A stretch of 57,490 nt of DNA from Bacteroidales bacterium (GTDB lineage Bacteria > Bacteroidota > Bacteroidia > Bacteroidales > JAFGHD01): assembly GCA_016939365.1 (NCBI GenBank), contig JAFGHD010000174.1, positions 1-57,490 on the forward strand, given 5' to 3'. The notes below the pieces were generated by a model. That model saw only the letters and a list, made by a program, of their open reading frames with translations. It was not told the origin of the DNA and did no database searches. The translations under genes were made by a program, and so were the position numbers. This document shows, piece after piece, positions 15,752 to 23,132 of the stretch (position 1 is the stretch's first letter; each line of letters starts with the position of its first letter).

Positions 15752-16503
15752 TCGTCGAAATTGATCAGCATTGCACTGAACCGTTTCGGGCTGAAATCCG
15801 CCCTGCAATGCGTGAAATACTCTTCCCAGAACTTCTGAAGCCGTGTAAAGCTGTCGGAATCTGAAGTGTTTGCCCCTGAAATATAAACTTTTACCTGACT
15901 CAGGTCGGGCAGACGCTCCTTTTGACTGAGTTCATTTAAAATCCCGGAGGTCTCTTCATTGCCGGGTATTTTTCTCTCAAAATTGTAGTTACGGTCTGTA
16001 TGCATCATGTCTGACATGATCACAAGCACCTTCTGATTATTTCCGTAGTTGCTGAATACCTTTTCTGCAAGCTGAAGCGCACCTAAGATGTCCGTGGATT
16101 GTGAAGCTTCTCTTAGCTCAAGCAACGTTGATACCTCATTATGGATACTGTCCTTTAATGATCTCAGATGTATTCCAAAAACTTTTCTCTCTTCTTTTTC
16201 ATACATCGGGTTGTCGGTTTTTGACCGGTAAACCGGAAAGGACAGATTAACCGGCAGCCTGTTTTCGGCGAGGGATTTGTCGGATATCATACCTGCGACC
16301 AAAATGTCGCCGGCATCAACTGCACGCAAAACAACCGAGAAGTTATCCATGTAATTCTTACGAATGTCCTCATAATCAACGCTCCCTGAAATATCGAACA
16401 GGACGATGAATATTTTTCCTTCTCCGGGAGCCTTGTCCGGACTGCTGCAGGAAGCAACCAGAACGGACATAACAATGGTTGTGATGATATATCTGATTTT
16501 CAT
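15748..16503 (-). CDS. VWA-domain lipoprotein in the CRISPR-CorA operon
   Basis: The 251-residue product starts with a lipoprotein signal (MKIRYIITTIVMSVLVASC, lipobox ending at C19), so it should be anchored to a membrane on the periplasmic side. The mature part reads as a von Willebrand factor A-like domain: the metal-binding DISGS at 37-41 after a hydrophobic strand IFIVLF, a Thr in SQSTDILGAL and an Asp in VIMSDMMH. VWA domains bind other proteins through a metal ion. I chose the ATG at 16503 because the longer frame would bury the signal peptide. It lies 7 bp after the four-helix protein gene and overlaps nrN. Its role in CRISPR defence is unknown to me; a periplasmic sensor or clamp for CorA is speculation. 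Confidence 0.82.
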   Translation of the reverse strand: MKIRYIITTIVMSVLVASCSSPDKAPGEGKIFIVLFDISGSVDYEDIRKNYMDNFSVVLRAVDAGDILVAGMISDKSLAENRLPVNLSFPVYRSKTDNPMYEKEERKVFGIHLRSLKDSIHNEVSTLLELREASQSTDILGALQLAEKVFSNYGNNQKVLVIMSDMMHTDRNYNFERKIPGNEETSGILNELSQKERLPDLSQVKVYISGANTSDSDSFTRLQKFWEEYFTHCRADFSPKRFSAMLINFDE

Positions 16504-16510
16504 GATCAGT

Positions 16511-17641
16511 TTAGTTGAGCGTTGATACCACAATGGCATCCTCATTCGAATGACATTGCCAGTCAAGGTTTTCGGGTTTCAGATCGTCGGGGATGCTCAG
16601 CAACCTGGGTTCAGCATTGAAGCATTTCGGAGTAAGCCCTTTATGTCTGACGTACAGGTTTGCGGTCCTGTATGACCTTACCAGCCATTCAATCCTCTCT
16701 ACCAGCTCCTGCGCGTTATGGAGGATTTTACTATGACTTTTTTGCCGGAGTTGCCTTTTTTCGGCCAGTAGTTTCGATGTACGCTGTTTTTCCCTGGCAG
16801 CCTGTTCAGCGTCTTCTGATTCCCTCCTGAGCACTTTCATGGCCATTCTGTGGATTCTATGAATCCTGTTGTACTCCGACTGGTTTGCAAAGGAAGAACT
16901 GTATGAGATAAGTGTAGCTGCGAGGAAAAGCCCCAGGTTGATGATGATGAACAGAAAAGCTGCTGTGGAAGGAGACAGGTTCACCTTTAAAGTGGAATGA
17001 GACTTCATTGAATCGAACAAAACTTCCCTGAAGATCGCGAGGGAGATGATCAGGCACACAGCGAAGACCGGGACGATCAGCAGAAAAATCTTCTCTGTTG
17101 TACTTTTCGAACTTTGTTTCAGTGTTTTACCGAACCAATGCGCAAGCAAAGGTATTGTGGCGCACATTCCCGCGGCCATTAAGTAGGTTTCGGCCAGTCC
17201 TGCTCCGAGTATCTGGAATGCGATACTGTTCAGGGGAAACTCAACCACTCCGATGAACAGGAGCCAGAACAGCGCTCCATTCCTTGAAATGGTTGGTTGA
17301 GGAAATTCACTGAGTTTTTTCTGGGTGGCATTGACTTCTACTGCTGCTGCCGCTGCGTCCTGCGTTTCTTTATGCAGGGATTCTTCTGCATTTCTGTGCA
17401 ATTGCATAAGCATGCAGTATTCAGATTTAAGCTTCTTATCCGTTTCTTTCCAGTCGGCACAAATCCGCATGAGCTTCTGCTGCCCAATTTCGAAAAGCTC
17501 AGATTCATATAGGGCCGGTTCTTCCTGATCAACAGGCGGATAAGGGTCTTTGGGTGCTTTATCAAATGGCCAGAACCGCCACCGGAAATCCTGTCCATCC
17601 TGCTTTCCTTTCCTTCTGACTTTTCGGTAGGAATAATGCAT
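16511..17641 (-). CDS. Four-helix membrane protein with flanking coiled coils, first gene of the cas operon
   Basis: I do not recognise a named family in this 376-residue protein. It has a basic N-terminus, a predicted coiled coil (about 60-115: KLMRICADWKETDKKLKSEY then Ala-rich helix), four hydrophobic segments at about 125-148, 152-173, 183-206 and 222-248, and a second long charged coiled coil (about 258-320). Both ends are probably cytoplasmic. The start is taken at ATG 17641, since the longer frame begins with TTG. It heads the minus-strand operon and is followed after 7 bp by the VWA lipoprotein gene. Together with that lipoprotein, CorA and the two-helix protein it could form a membrane complex; that is inference. 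Confidence 0.75.
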   Translation of the reverse strand: MHYSYRKVRRKGKQDGQDFRWRFWPFDKAPKDPYPPVDQEEPALYESELFEIGQQKLMRICADWKETDKKLKSEYCMLMQLHRNAEESLHKETQDAAAAAVEVNATQKKLSEFPQPTISRNGALFWLLFIGVVEFPLNSIAFQILGAGLAETYLMAAGMCATIPLLAHWFGKTLKQSSKSTTEKIFLLIVPVFAVCLIISLAIFREVLFDSMKSHSTLKVNLSPSTAAFLFIIINLGLFLAATLISYSSSFANQSEYNRIHRIHRMAMKVLRRESEDAEQAAREKQRTSKLLAEKRQLRQKSHSKILHNAQELVERIEWLVRSYRTANLYVRHKGLTPKCFNAEPRLLSIPDDLKPENLDWQCHSNEDAIVVSTLN

Positions 17642-17659
17642 ATCATTTTTTTTGGTCAA

Positions 17660-17667
17660 TAAAGATA
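17660..17667 (-). promoter_or_regulatory. Candidate -7 element for the type III-B operon
   Basis: On the minus strand the sequence TATCTTTA lies 19 bases before the proposed first start codon and fits the Bacteroidota -7 consensus TAnnTTTG except for its last base. The nearest TTG at 17694-17696 is 26 bases upstream, wider than the usual 19-21, so the match is weak. Confidence 0.3.
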
Positions 17668-17904
17668 AAAAAATCAATCAGATGTTTTTATCACAACCTT
17701 CATAATATAAAAGCAAATTGCACGAAAGAAATATGAAGTTACTTCTGTCCCCCTCTGTATCCTCAATGTGTACTTCCGATAGGTGGCCAGCCATTGCCCA
17801 ATGTTGGTAGGTTTGGGGGGCTACTAATGGATATCATAAAGCGATAGAATTACATATTTATCTATCATATAAAGAAGTTTTATTACTTATGCTTTGATCC
17901 AGAA

Positions 17905-17971
17905 GTGCAACATCCGTGTCAGTATTTACAACATTTGTGGCAAGTATTTGCATACTTATAAGTTATCTTTA
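17905..17971 (+). promoter_or_regulatory. Conserved upstream element, copy 1
   Basis: A 36-base block beginning GTGCAACATCCGT matches 30 of 36 bases of the block at 21434-21469. In both copies the sequence TTATCTTTA follows after the same number of bases, although the bases between are different. The TATCTTTA part resembles a Bacteroidota -7 element. It ends 50 bases before the start codon of the gene at 18022. A shared promoter with an operator or activator site is the simplest reading. Confidence 0.6.
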
Positions 17972-18021
17972 CCCTGCCAGGCCTGAATTAATCGAAATGC
18001 ACCACTTAAAAAAACACAATA

Positions 18022-19680
18022 ATGAAAAAGACAGCAGTATTGATGGCAACGGCCTGCCTGATCGCAGCCGCCCTGAACGCACAACCACCACAGGGCTTCA
18101 AATACCAGGCGGTCATACGCGATGGCAGCGGAAATCTCATCACGAATCAAACGGTCTCCATCAGGATCAGCATCCATGATGTTTCTCCTTCGGGTACCGT
18201 GGTATACCAGGAGACGTTTATGCCCACCACCAGCCCGTTGGGGCTGATCAACCTCGAGATTGGAAAAGGAACACCTGCCATCGGCAGTTTCATGGACATC
18301 ATCTGGCGCCAGGATCCCAAATACCTGGAGCTGGAATGTGATCCGGCCGGAGGCAACCAATACATCTCCATGGGGACTTCAGAGCTCATGAGCGTTCCAT
18401 ATTCATTCTTTTCGGGCTCATCTTCCGACTCCTTCTGGCAGTCGATGGTCAGCAACAAGATATGTTACAACTCCGGACAGGTAGGCGTGGGGACAAATGA
18501 TCCGCAGGAGCTGATCGAGATATACGGCAACAATGCACCGGGGGGCCTCCGCGTCTCATGGGGTGATGCCTACCCGGGACTGTACGGCGACTTCAGACAT
18601 GAGATGGGCGGAGGCCTGCAGATAAACGCCCAGACAGGCAGCGGTACGGGCGGCTGGGCGGATATCCATTTCCAGACAAACGGAACAACAAAAATGTTCC
18701 TGGAGAGTGCCGGCAATGTGGGAATTGGAACAACCACTCCATCAAACCTCCTGGAACTGGCCTCCTCGGCACCTAAACTCTATTTCAACCGGGAGAGTGC
18801 CACATCCAACTTATCCGGATTGTATTGGAGAAGTGCTAACGACAGCTACGAAGGCGCCTTTGTCCGCAACAACGCAGACGGCAGTTTTGAACTGTATTCG
18901 GATATCAGTGGCAGCGATCCGAGACTGTTGATCACCAATGAAGGATATGTGGGTATCGGAACTACTGATCCAAATGAAGTCCTGCATGTGAATGACTGTA
19001 TCCGGGTGGGTGATGATCCTTCATATTCAACAGTATATGGTGAGCTCATCCACGAAGGTGGAGGCACCGGTTTCAGAATCAATGCCAATGCCGGTGGCGG
19101 CGGGTGGGGTGACCTGCACCTGCAGACCAACGGCAATACCCGGATGTTCATCGAATCAGCCGGCAACGTAGGCATCGGGACTACCAGCCCTGCATGCAGG
19201 CTGGATGTTCAGGGCAATGTGATCATCCGCGACCAGAGTACGGGAGACATCGCGCTGGAACTGGGCAAAGGCCTTGATTATGCCGAAGGATTCTTTGTTT
19301 CGGATGAAACCGCCATTGAACCGGGTACCGTTCTGTGTATCGATCCCGCCAATCCGGACAGGCTGAAAATCAGCGATAAGCCTTATGATAACGCGGTTGC
19401 AGGAATTGTTGCCGGTGCGCATGGTCTTGGATCAGGAGTCAGACTCGGCTCCAAAGGCTTTGACTGCGATGTGGCCCTCGCCGGAAGGGTCTATTGCAAT
19501 ACCATAGCTATTCACGACGACATCCGACCGGGGGATCTGCTTACCACTTCTCCTGTTCCGGGATATGCCATGGAAGCGGATCATCCGGAGAAGGCACACG
19601 GCGCAATACTCGGCAAGGCCATGCAGAGTCTCAGAAAAGGCGAAAAAGGCCAGATACTCGTTTTGGTCTCACTGCAATAG
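18022..19680 (+). CDS. Secreted modular protein with GIGT-type repeats (paralogue 1)
   Basis: The 552-residue product has a signal peptide (MKKTAVLMATACLIAAALNAQ) and an N-terminal domain of about 120 residues starting PPQGFKYQAVIRDGSG that is shared with the proteins at 21558 and 23133. Then come several short modules marked by VGIGTTTP or VGIGTTDP, common in bacterial surface and phage tail-fibre-like proteins. A section with NLSGLYWRSANDSYEGAFV is nearly identical to one in the protein at 21558. The C-terminus (about 410-552: EPGTVLCIDP, RPGDLLTTSPVPGYAM, GAILGKAMQSL) is a compact domain often seen at the end of such proteins. Likely exported and structural or adhesive; no catalytic motif seen, and no classic type IX sorting tail recognised. 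Confidence 0.8.
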   Translation: MKKTAVLMATACLIAAALNAQPPQGFKYQAVIRDGSGNLITNQTVSIRISIHDVSPSGTVVYQETFMPTTSPLGLINLEIGKGTPAIGSFMDIIWRQDPKYLELECDPAGGNQYISMGTSELMSVPYSFFSGSSSDSFWQSMVSNKICYNSGQVGVGTNDPQELIEIYGNNAPGGLRVSWGDAYPGLYGDFRHEMGGGLQINAQTGSGTGGWADIHFQTNGTTKMFLESAGNVGIGTTTPSNLLELASSAPKLYFNRESATSNLSGLYWRSANDSYEGAFVRNNADGSFELYSDISGSDPRLLITNEGYVGIGTTDPNEVLHVNDCIRVGDDPSYSTVYGELIHEGGGTGFRINANAGGGGWGDLHLQTNGNTRMFIESAGNVGIGTTSPACRLDVQGNVIIRDQSTGDIALELGKGLDYAEGFFVSDETAIEPGTVLCIDPANPDRLKISDKPYDNAVAGIVAGAHGLGSGVRLGSKGFDCDVALAGRVYCNTIAIHDDIRPGDLLTTSPVPGYAMEADHPEKAHGAILGKAMQSLRKGEKGQILVLVSLQ

Positions 19681-19696
19681 AAAAGGAGGAAGCGAA

Positions 19697-21160
19697 ATGA
19701 AAAATAGTTGGAAAATTGTTCCGGCCTTAATGGTTATATTGATACCCTCACGATTCGCACAGGGCCAGATGGTAAACATCGAAGAAGCGGCCAGACTGGC
19801 TGAAAACTGGATCAATGTCATCATGGACGAGCAAGGAAGCTGGGGAGCCCATCACGCAGCAAAGATCTTTCCGCCGGAAGAGATCAGAAGCGACAGCCGG
19901 CTCATTGGTTATCTCTGCAATGTGAAACCCGAAGGATATATCATCCTGTCTCTCAGAAGAGAGCTGGCGCCGGTAAAGGCTTACTCCCCAAGGGGTTACT
20001 TCGATCCTGAATCGGAGGATATCGGCACCGATATCATCAAATCCTCAATGGCTTACCTGATCGATACCATCCAGTCGAGGCTGGGTCCAATTGAAGATGT
20101 TACAGTTACTGCTCTGAAACCTTTACTGGAAATTGATTACACGGGTACCTGGGATGCGATATATAACTATGTTCCGGGTACATGGAAAAAGAAGCCGGAG
20201 GGGGACAACGGGGAAACCAATTACCAGGAGGGTGATATCATGCTCGAAGGAAACAACTGGCATCAGTACCCCCCATACAATGAATTTTGTCCTTACATGG
20301 CATGCACCACAACGTCGAACGGACGTGCATTTGTGGGATGCGTCGCCACAGCCGGATCCCAGATCATGTACCACTGGTCATGGCCGCCTTACGGTGTGAG
20401 TCCGTATAACGATTCCTATGACTGGCCCAATATGAAAGATGTGGTCACCACCTCCTCCCCCCAGGTGGAGATCAATGCGGTAGCAGAACTGGGATATGAG
20501 GTCGCCCTGGCAGTGAATATGGGCTTCGGATGCGAAGGATCGGGCGCCATCATGTATGAAATGGAAGGAGTTTTCGAGAATTATTTCAGATATTCCACCG
20601 CCTGCAATACGGTATGGAGGCAGAATTATACTTCTTCGGCATGGTTTGAATTGATCAAGGATCAGTGCAATTTGAACCGGCCCATGGAATACGGGATCAC
20701 CGGCCATGCCATCTTATGCGACGGCTGGCAGGAAATCGGCTCCCCTGCAGTGAAACAATACCATATGAATTGGGGCTGGACTGCAACGGGCAATGACACC
20801 TGGTACACCCTGGACGCCCTGCCCGGTGGAGGATTCTATATTGAGCATTTTGTCGGAAATGTGGTGCCGTCCACAGCCCTGGGAAGCTGGATCAACGGCA
20901 CCTACGGCTCCTCTTCCTTCCCATACCGCTATTTTGACCGGGATGCCATCGGATACGGCGCCGAGTTCACCTATGGGCAGTTCTTACAGTTCCTGCCAGG
21001 TGTCCAGGTGTGCGGTATGTCCTCCACCAGCCCCATCCGGTTTTCAGGAACCGATTTCCTGAACCTGCGACTGTTCTCCCATGGAGACCTGTCGCATGGA
21101 ATCCGGATCGGTGACGGTGCGATCAGACTGACAAACTACGGATCTATCAAGTTTTACTGA
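19697..21160 (+). CDS. Secreted C10-family (streptopain-like) cysteine protease
   Basis: Peptidase family C10 includes streptococcal SpeB and Bacteroides fragilis fragipain-like enzymes. The 487-residue product has a signal peptide (MKNSWKIVPALMVIL, cleavage near FAQGQ), a pro-region with RLAENWINVIM and the typical YIILSLRRELAPVKAYS, the catalytic Cys at about 215 in VGCVATAGSQIMYHW and the catalytic His at about 337 in TGHAILCDGW, followed by YHMNWGW. These are intact. About 100 C-terminal residues form an extra domain. I chose ATG 19697; the longer frame overlaps the upstream gene. It lies 16 bp after paralogue 1 and is probably co-transcribed, so it may act on or be exported with that protein. 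Confidence 0.92.
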   Translation: MKNSWKIVPALMVILIPSRFAQGQMVNIEEAARLAENWINVIMDEQGSWGAHHAAKIFPPEEIRSDSRLIGYLCNVKPEGYIILSLRRELAPVKAYSPRGYFDPESEDIGTDIIKSSMAYLIDTIQSRLGPIEDVTVTALKPLLEIDYTGTWDAIYNYVPGTWKKKPEGDNGETNYQEGDIMLEGNNWHQYPPYNEFCPYMACTTTSNGRAFVGCVATAGSQIMYHWSWPPYGVSPYNDSYDWPNMKDVVTTSSPQVEINAVAELGYEVALAVNMGFGCEGSGAIMYEMEGVFENYFRYSTACNTVWRQNYTSSAWFELIKDQCNLNRPMEYGITGHAILCDGWQEIGSPAVKQYHMNWGWTATGNDTWYTLDALPGGGFYIEHFVGNVVPSTALGSWINGTYGSSSFPYRYFDRDAIGYGAEFTYGQFLQFLPGVQVCGMSSTSPIRFSGTDFLNLRLFSHGDLSHGIRIGDGAIRLTNYGSIKFY

Positions 21161-21557
21161 AGCTTCATTAATAATTAGCAATAGCGTCACCAACTGACCC
21201 CATGTGTCCTCCTGTCTCAGGATGCTATCAAGCCTGAAATGAGCACTCTGAAAGCCCCCTCTCAGGCTTGCCCGCTGTTTAGGCGGAGGGTTGGGTGTCG
21301 GATTTTTGAAACAGAAAGAGATCACATTCCCACTTTAGCCATCAGCACAAGTTATACTGACGAAATCAGACAGTTTAAATTTGCAAACCTGATTTCCGTC
21401 ATTATACTTTCCGGCTTCAGCCTCCTTTCAACGGTGCAACATCCGTATCAACATTTGCAACAACTGTGGTAGCCAATCTCCTTTTAGTTAATTATCTTTA
21501 TATAATAGAACTAATAATCGTGAACCTGAATTTCCGGACATCTCAAATCCTGCGATT
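21161..21557. other. Intergenic region upstream of paralogue 2
   Basis: This 397-bp region has no convincing gene; a short frame on the minus strand (encoding KNPTPNPPP) looks spurious. It contains a G+C-rich inverted stretch around 21255-21300 (CCGCTGTTTAGGCGG) and, near its right end, the conserved element at 21434-21500. Confidence 0.5.
21434..21500 (+). promoter_or_regulatory. Conserved upstream element, copy 2
   Basis: This is the second copy of the element at 17905-17971. It has the same 13-base start, GTGCAACATCCGT, 30 of 36 identical bases overall, and the same 59-base distance from that start to TATCTTTA. It ends 57 bases before the start of the gene at 21558. The third paralogue at 23133 lacks it and probably depends on readthrough. 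Confidence 0.6.
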
Positions 21558-23093
21558 ATGAAAAAGCACATATTATTAACCATATTGGCCTGCTTTCTCT
21601 TGGCTACACTCAGCGCTCAAGCCCCACAGGCCTTCAAATACCAGGCTGTGGTGAGGGACAGTACCGGTCAAATCCTCCAAAACCAACCCATCGGGGTGCG
21701 GATCAGCATCCATGATAGTATTCCGGGCGGCCCCGTGATCTATCAGGAGACATTCAACAAATTCACCGGTGAGTTTGGCCTGGTTCATCTTGAAATCGGA
21801 ACCGGTACGCCAACCATCGGAACTTTTACCGGTATTAACTGGAGTATCAATTCCAAATTCATCGAAACGGAAATCGATCCTTCCGGAAGGAGATCTTATG
21901 TGTCAATGGGGACATCGGAACTATTATCGGTGCCCTATGCCCTCTATTCAGAAAGTTCTGGAAATGCTGTCTGGGAGCAATCGGGCGGCAATGCTTTTTA
22001 CAATAATGGCAACGTCGGGATTGGCACTTCAATTCCGACAAACCTGCTCGAACTCTCTTCCGCTGCCCCGAAACTTTACTTCAACAGGGAAAATTCAACA
22101 ACGAACCTGTCGGGATTATACTGGAGAAGTACATCCGATAACTTTGAAGGTGCATTTGTCAGGAACAATGCATCGGGGGGGTTTGAACTGTATTCGGACA
22201 TCACCGGTGGAACCCCGAGGCTGATGATAACAAACGAAGGCAGGATTGGGATCGGAACCACAAATCCTATTTACCGGATGCATATTGAAGATTTCATCCA
22301 TAGCGGTCAGGTATTTAAGTGTGATAACAATCAATCACAGGCATATTTGAGTTATGATAAAATTGGAGTATTCGGATGTGGCGTAACAACGCCATTTGGA
22401 GATGGCGGTACGGGAGTCAGGGGATGGGGATCTCATTATGGCGTGAAAGGAGACGCATCATATCAGGGTGTGGGGGAGAGGTATGGTGTTTATGGTTCTG
22501 CTGCTAACGGGGAAGGTGGAAATTACGGAGTATATGGATATGCCGGTGGATTCCAGGGGGCACAATATGGCGTTTACGGAAAAGCCTCTTCTGGCTGGGG
22601 TGTGTATTTTTCAGGAGGATTGGCCGGATCAGGCTCTAAAAGCGCTGTGGTGAAAACCGAGGATGGACCAAAGGCGGTTTATTGTCAGGAATCCCCGGAA
22701 AACTGGTTTGAAGATTTTGGTAGCGCCACAATCATAAATGGAATGGCAAGGATTGCTCTTGCCGGCGACTTTCTTCAGACCGTAACAATAAACAACGAAC
22801 ATCCTGCCAAAGTGTTCATCACACCTAATGCAAGGCTGGGTGATTGGTGGGTGGAAAAAGGGGATACTCATTTTATTCTTTATTCCCCTGAAGCAAAAGA
22901 CGGATCGGCATTCGATTATCGAATTGTTGCCAAACGGAAAGGATATGAGGACCTGCGGCTGGAAATCGTTGAAGATGCGTATACGGATACCTGTTTATAT
23001 CCAACCATTGACGAAGTCCCTGACCAGTTCAAAGAAGCATGGCTGGAAGTAAACCAGAAAAAGGAGTCAGTACTATTAATAAATTTAAAATGA
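21558..23093 (+). CDS. Secreted modular protein with YGVYG repeats (paralogue 2)
   Basis: The 511-residue product has a signal peptide (MKKHILLTILACFLLATLSAQ), the shared N-terminal domain (QAFKYQAVVRDSTGQ to GTSELLSVPYALYS), two VGIGT-type motifs and the NLSGLYWRSTSDNFEGAFV section found in paralogue 1. It then has a glycine-rich repeat region with three YGVYG units (about 300-350) and a C-terminal domain (VVKTEDGPKAVYCQESPENW to AKRKGYEDLRLEI) of a type seen at the ends of other secreted repeat proteins. No enzyme motif was found. Probably a surface structural protein. Confidence 0.8.
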   Translation: MKKHILLTILACFLLATLSAQAPQAFKYQAVVRDSTGQILQNQPIGVRISIHDSIPGGPVIYQETFNKFTGEFGLVHLEIGTGTPTIGTFTGINWSINSKFIETEIDPSGRRSYVSMGTSELLSVPYALYSESSGNAVWEQSGGNAFYNNGNVGIGTSIPTNLLELSSAAPKLYFNRENSTTNLSGLYWRSTSDNFEGAFVRNNASGGFELYSDITGGTPRLMITNEGRIGIGTTNPIYRMHIEDFIHSGQVFKCDNNQSQAYLSYDKIGVFGCGVTTPFGDGGTGVRGWGSHYGVKGDASYQGVGERYGVYGSAANGEGGNYGVYGYAGGFQGAQYGVYGKASSGWGVYFSGGLAGSGSKSAVVKTEDGPKAVYCQESPENWFEDFGSATIINGMARIALAGDFLQTVTINNEHPAKVFITPNARLGDWWVEKGDTHFILYSPEAKDGSAFDYRIVAKRKGYEDLRLEIVEDAYTDTCLYPTIDEVPDQFKEAWLEVNQKKESVLLINLK

Positions 23094-23132
23094 TGAGTAA
23101 TTCTTTATAGGATATACTTAATATTGAATCTT

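Larger units (their letters stand above)
17642..18021. other. Divergent intergenic region between the cas operon and the secreted-protein genes
   Basis: This 380-bp region has no credible gene. It must carry the start signals for the minus-strand CRISPR operon on its left and for the plus-strand secreted protein on its right, including the conserved element at 17905-17971. The middle (about 17740-17880) shows nothing that I can assign. Confidence 0.6.

Noticed and set aside
19565-19696. Longer N-terminus for the C10 protease
   Set aside because: It overlaps paralogue 1 and is Arg-rich; the ATG at 19697 begins a proper signal peptide.
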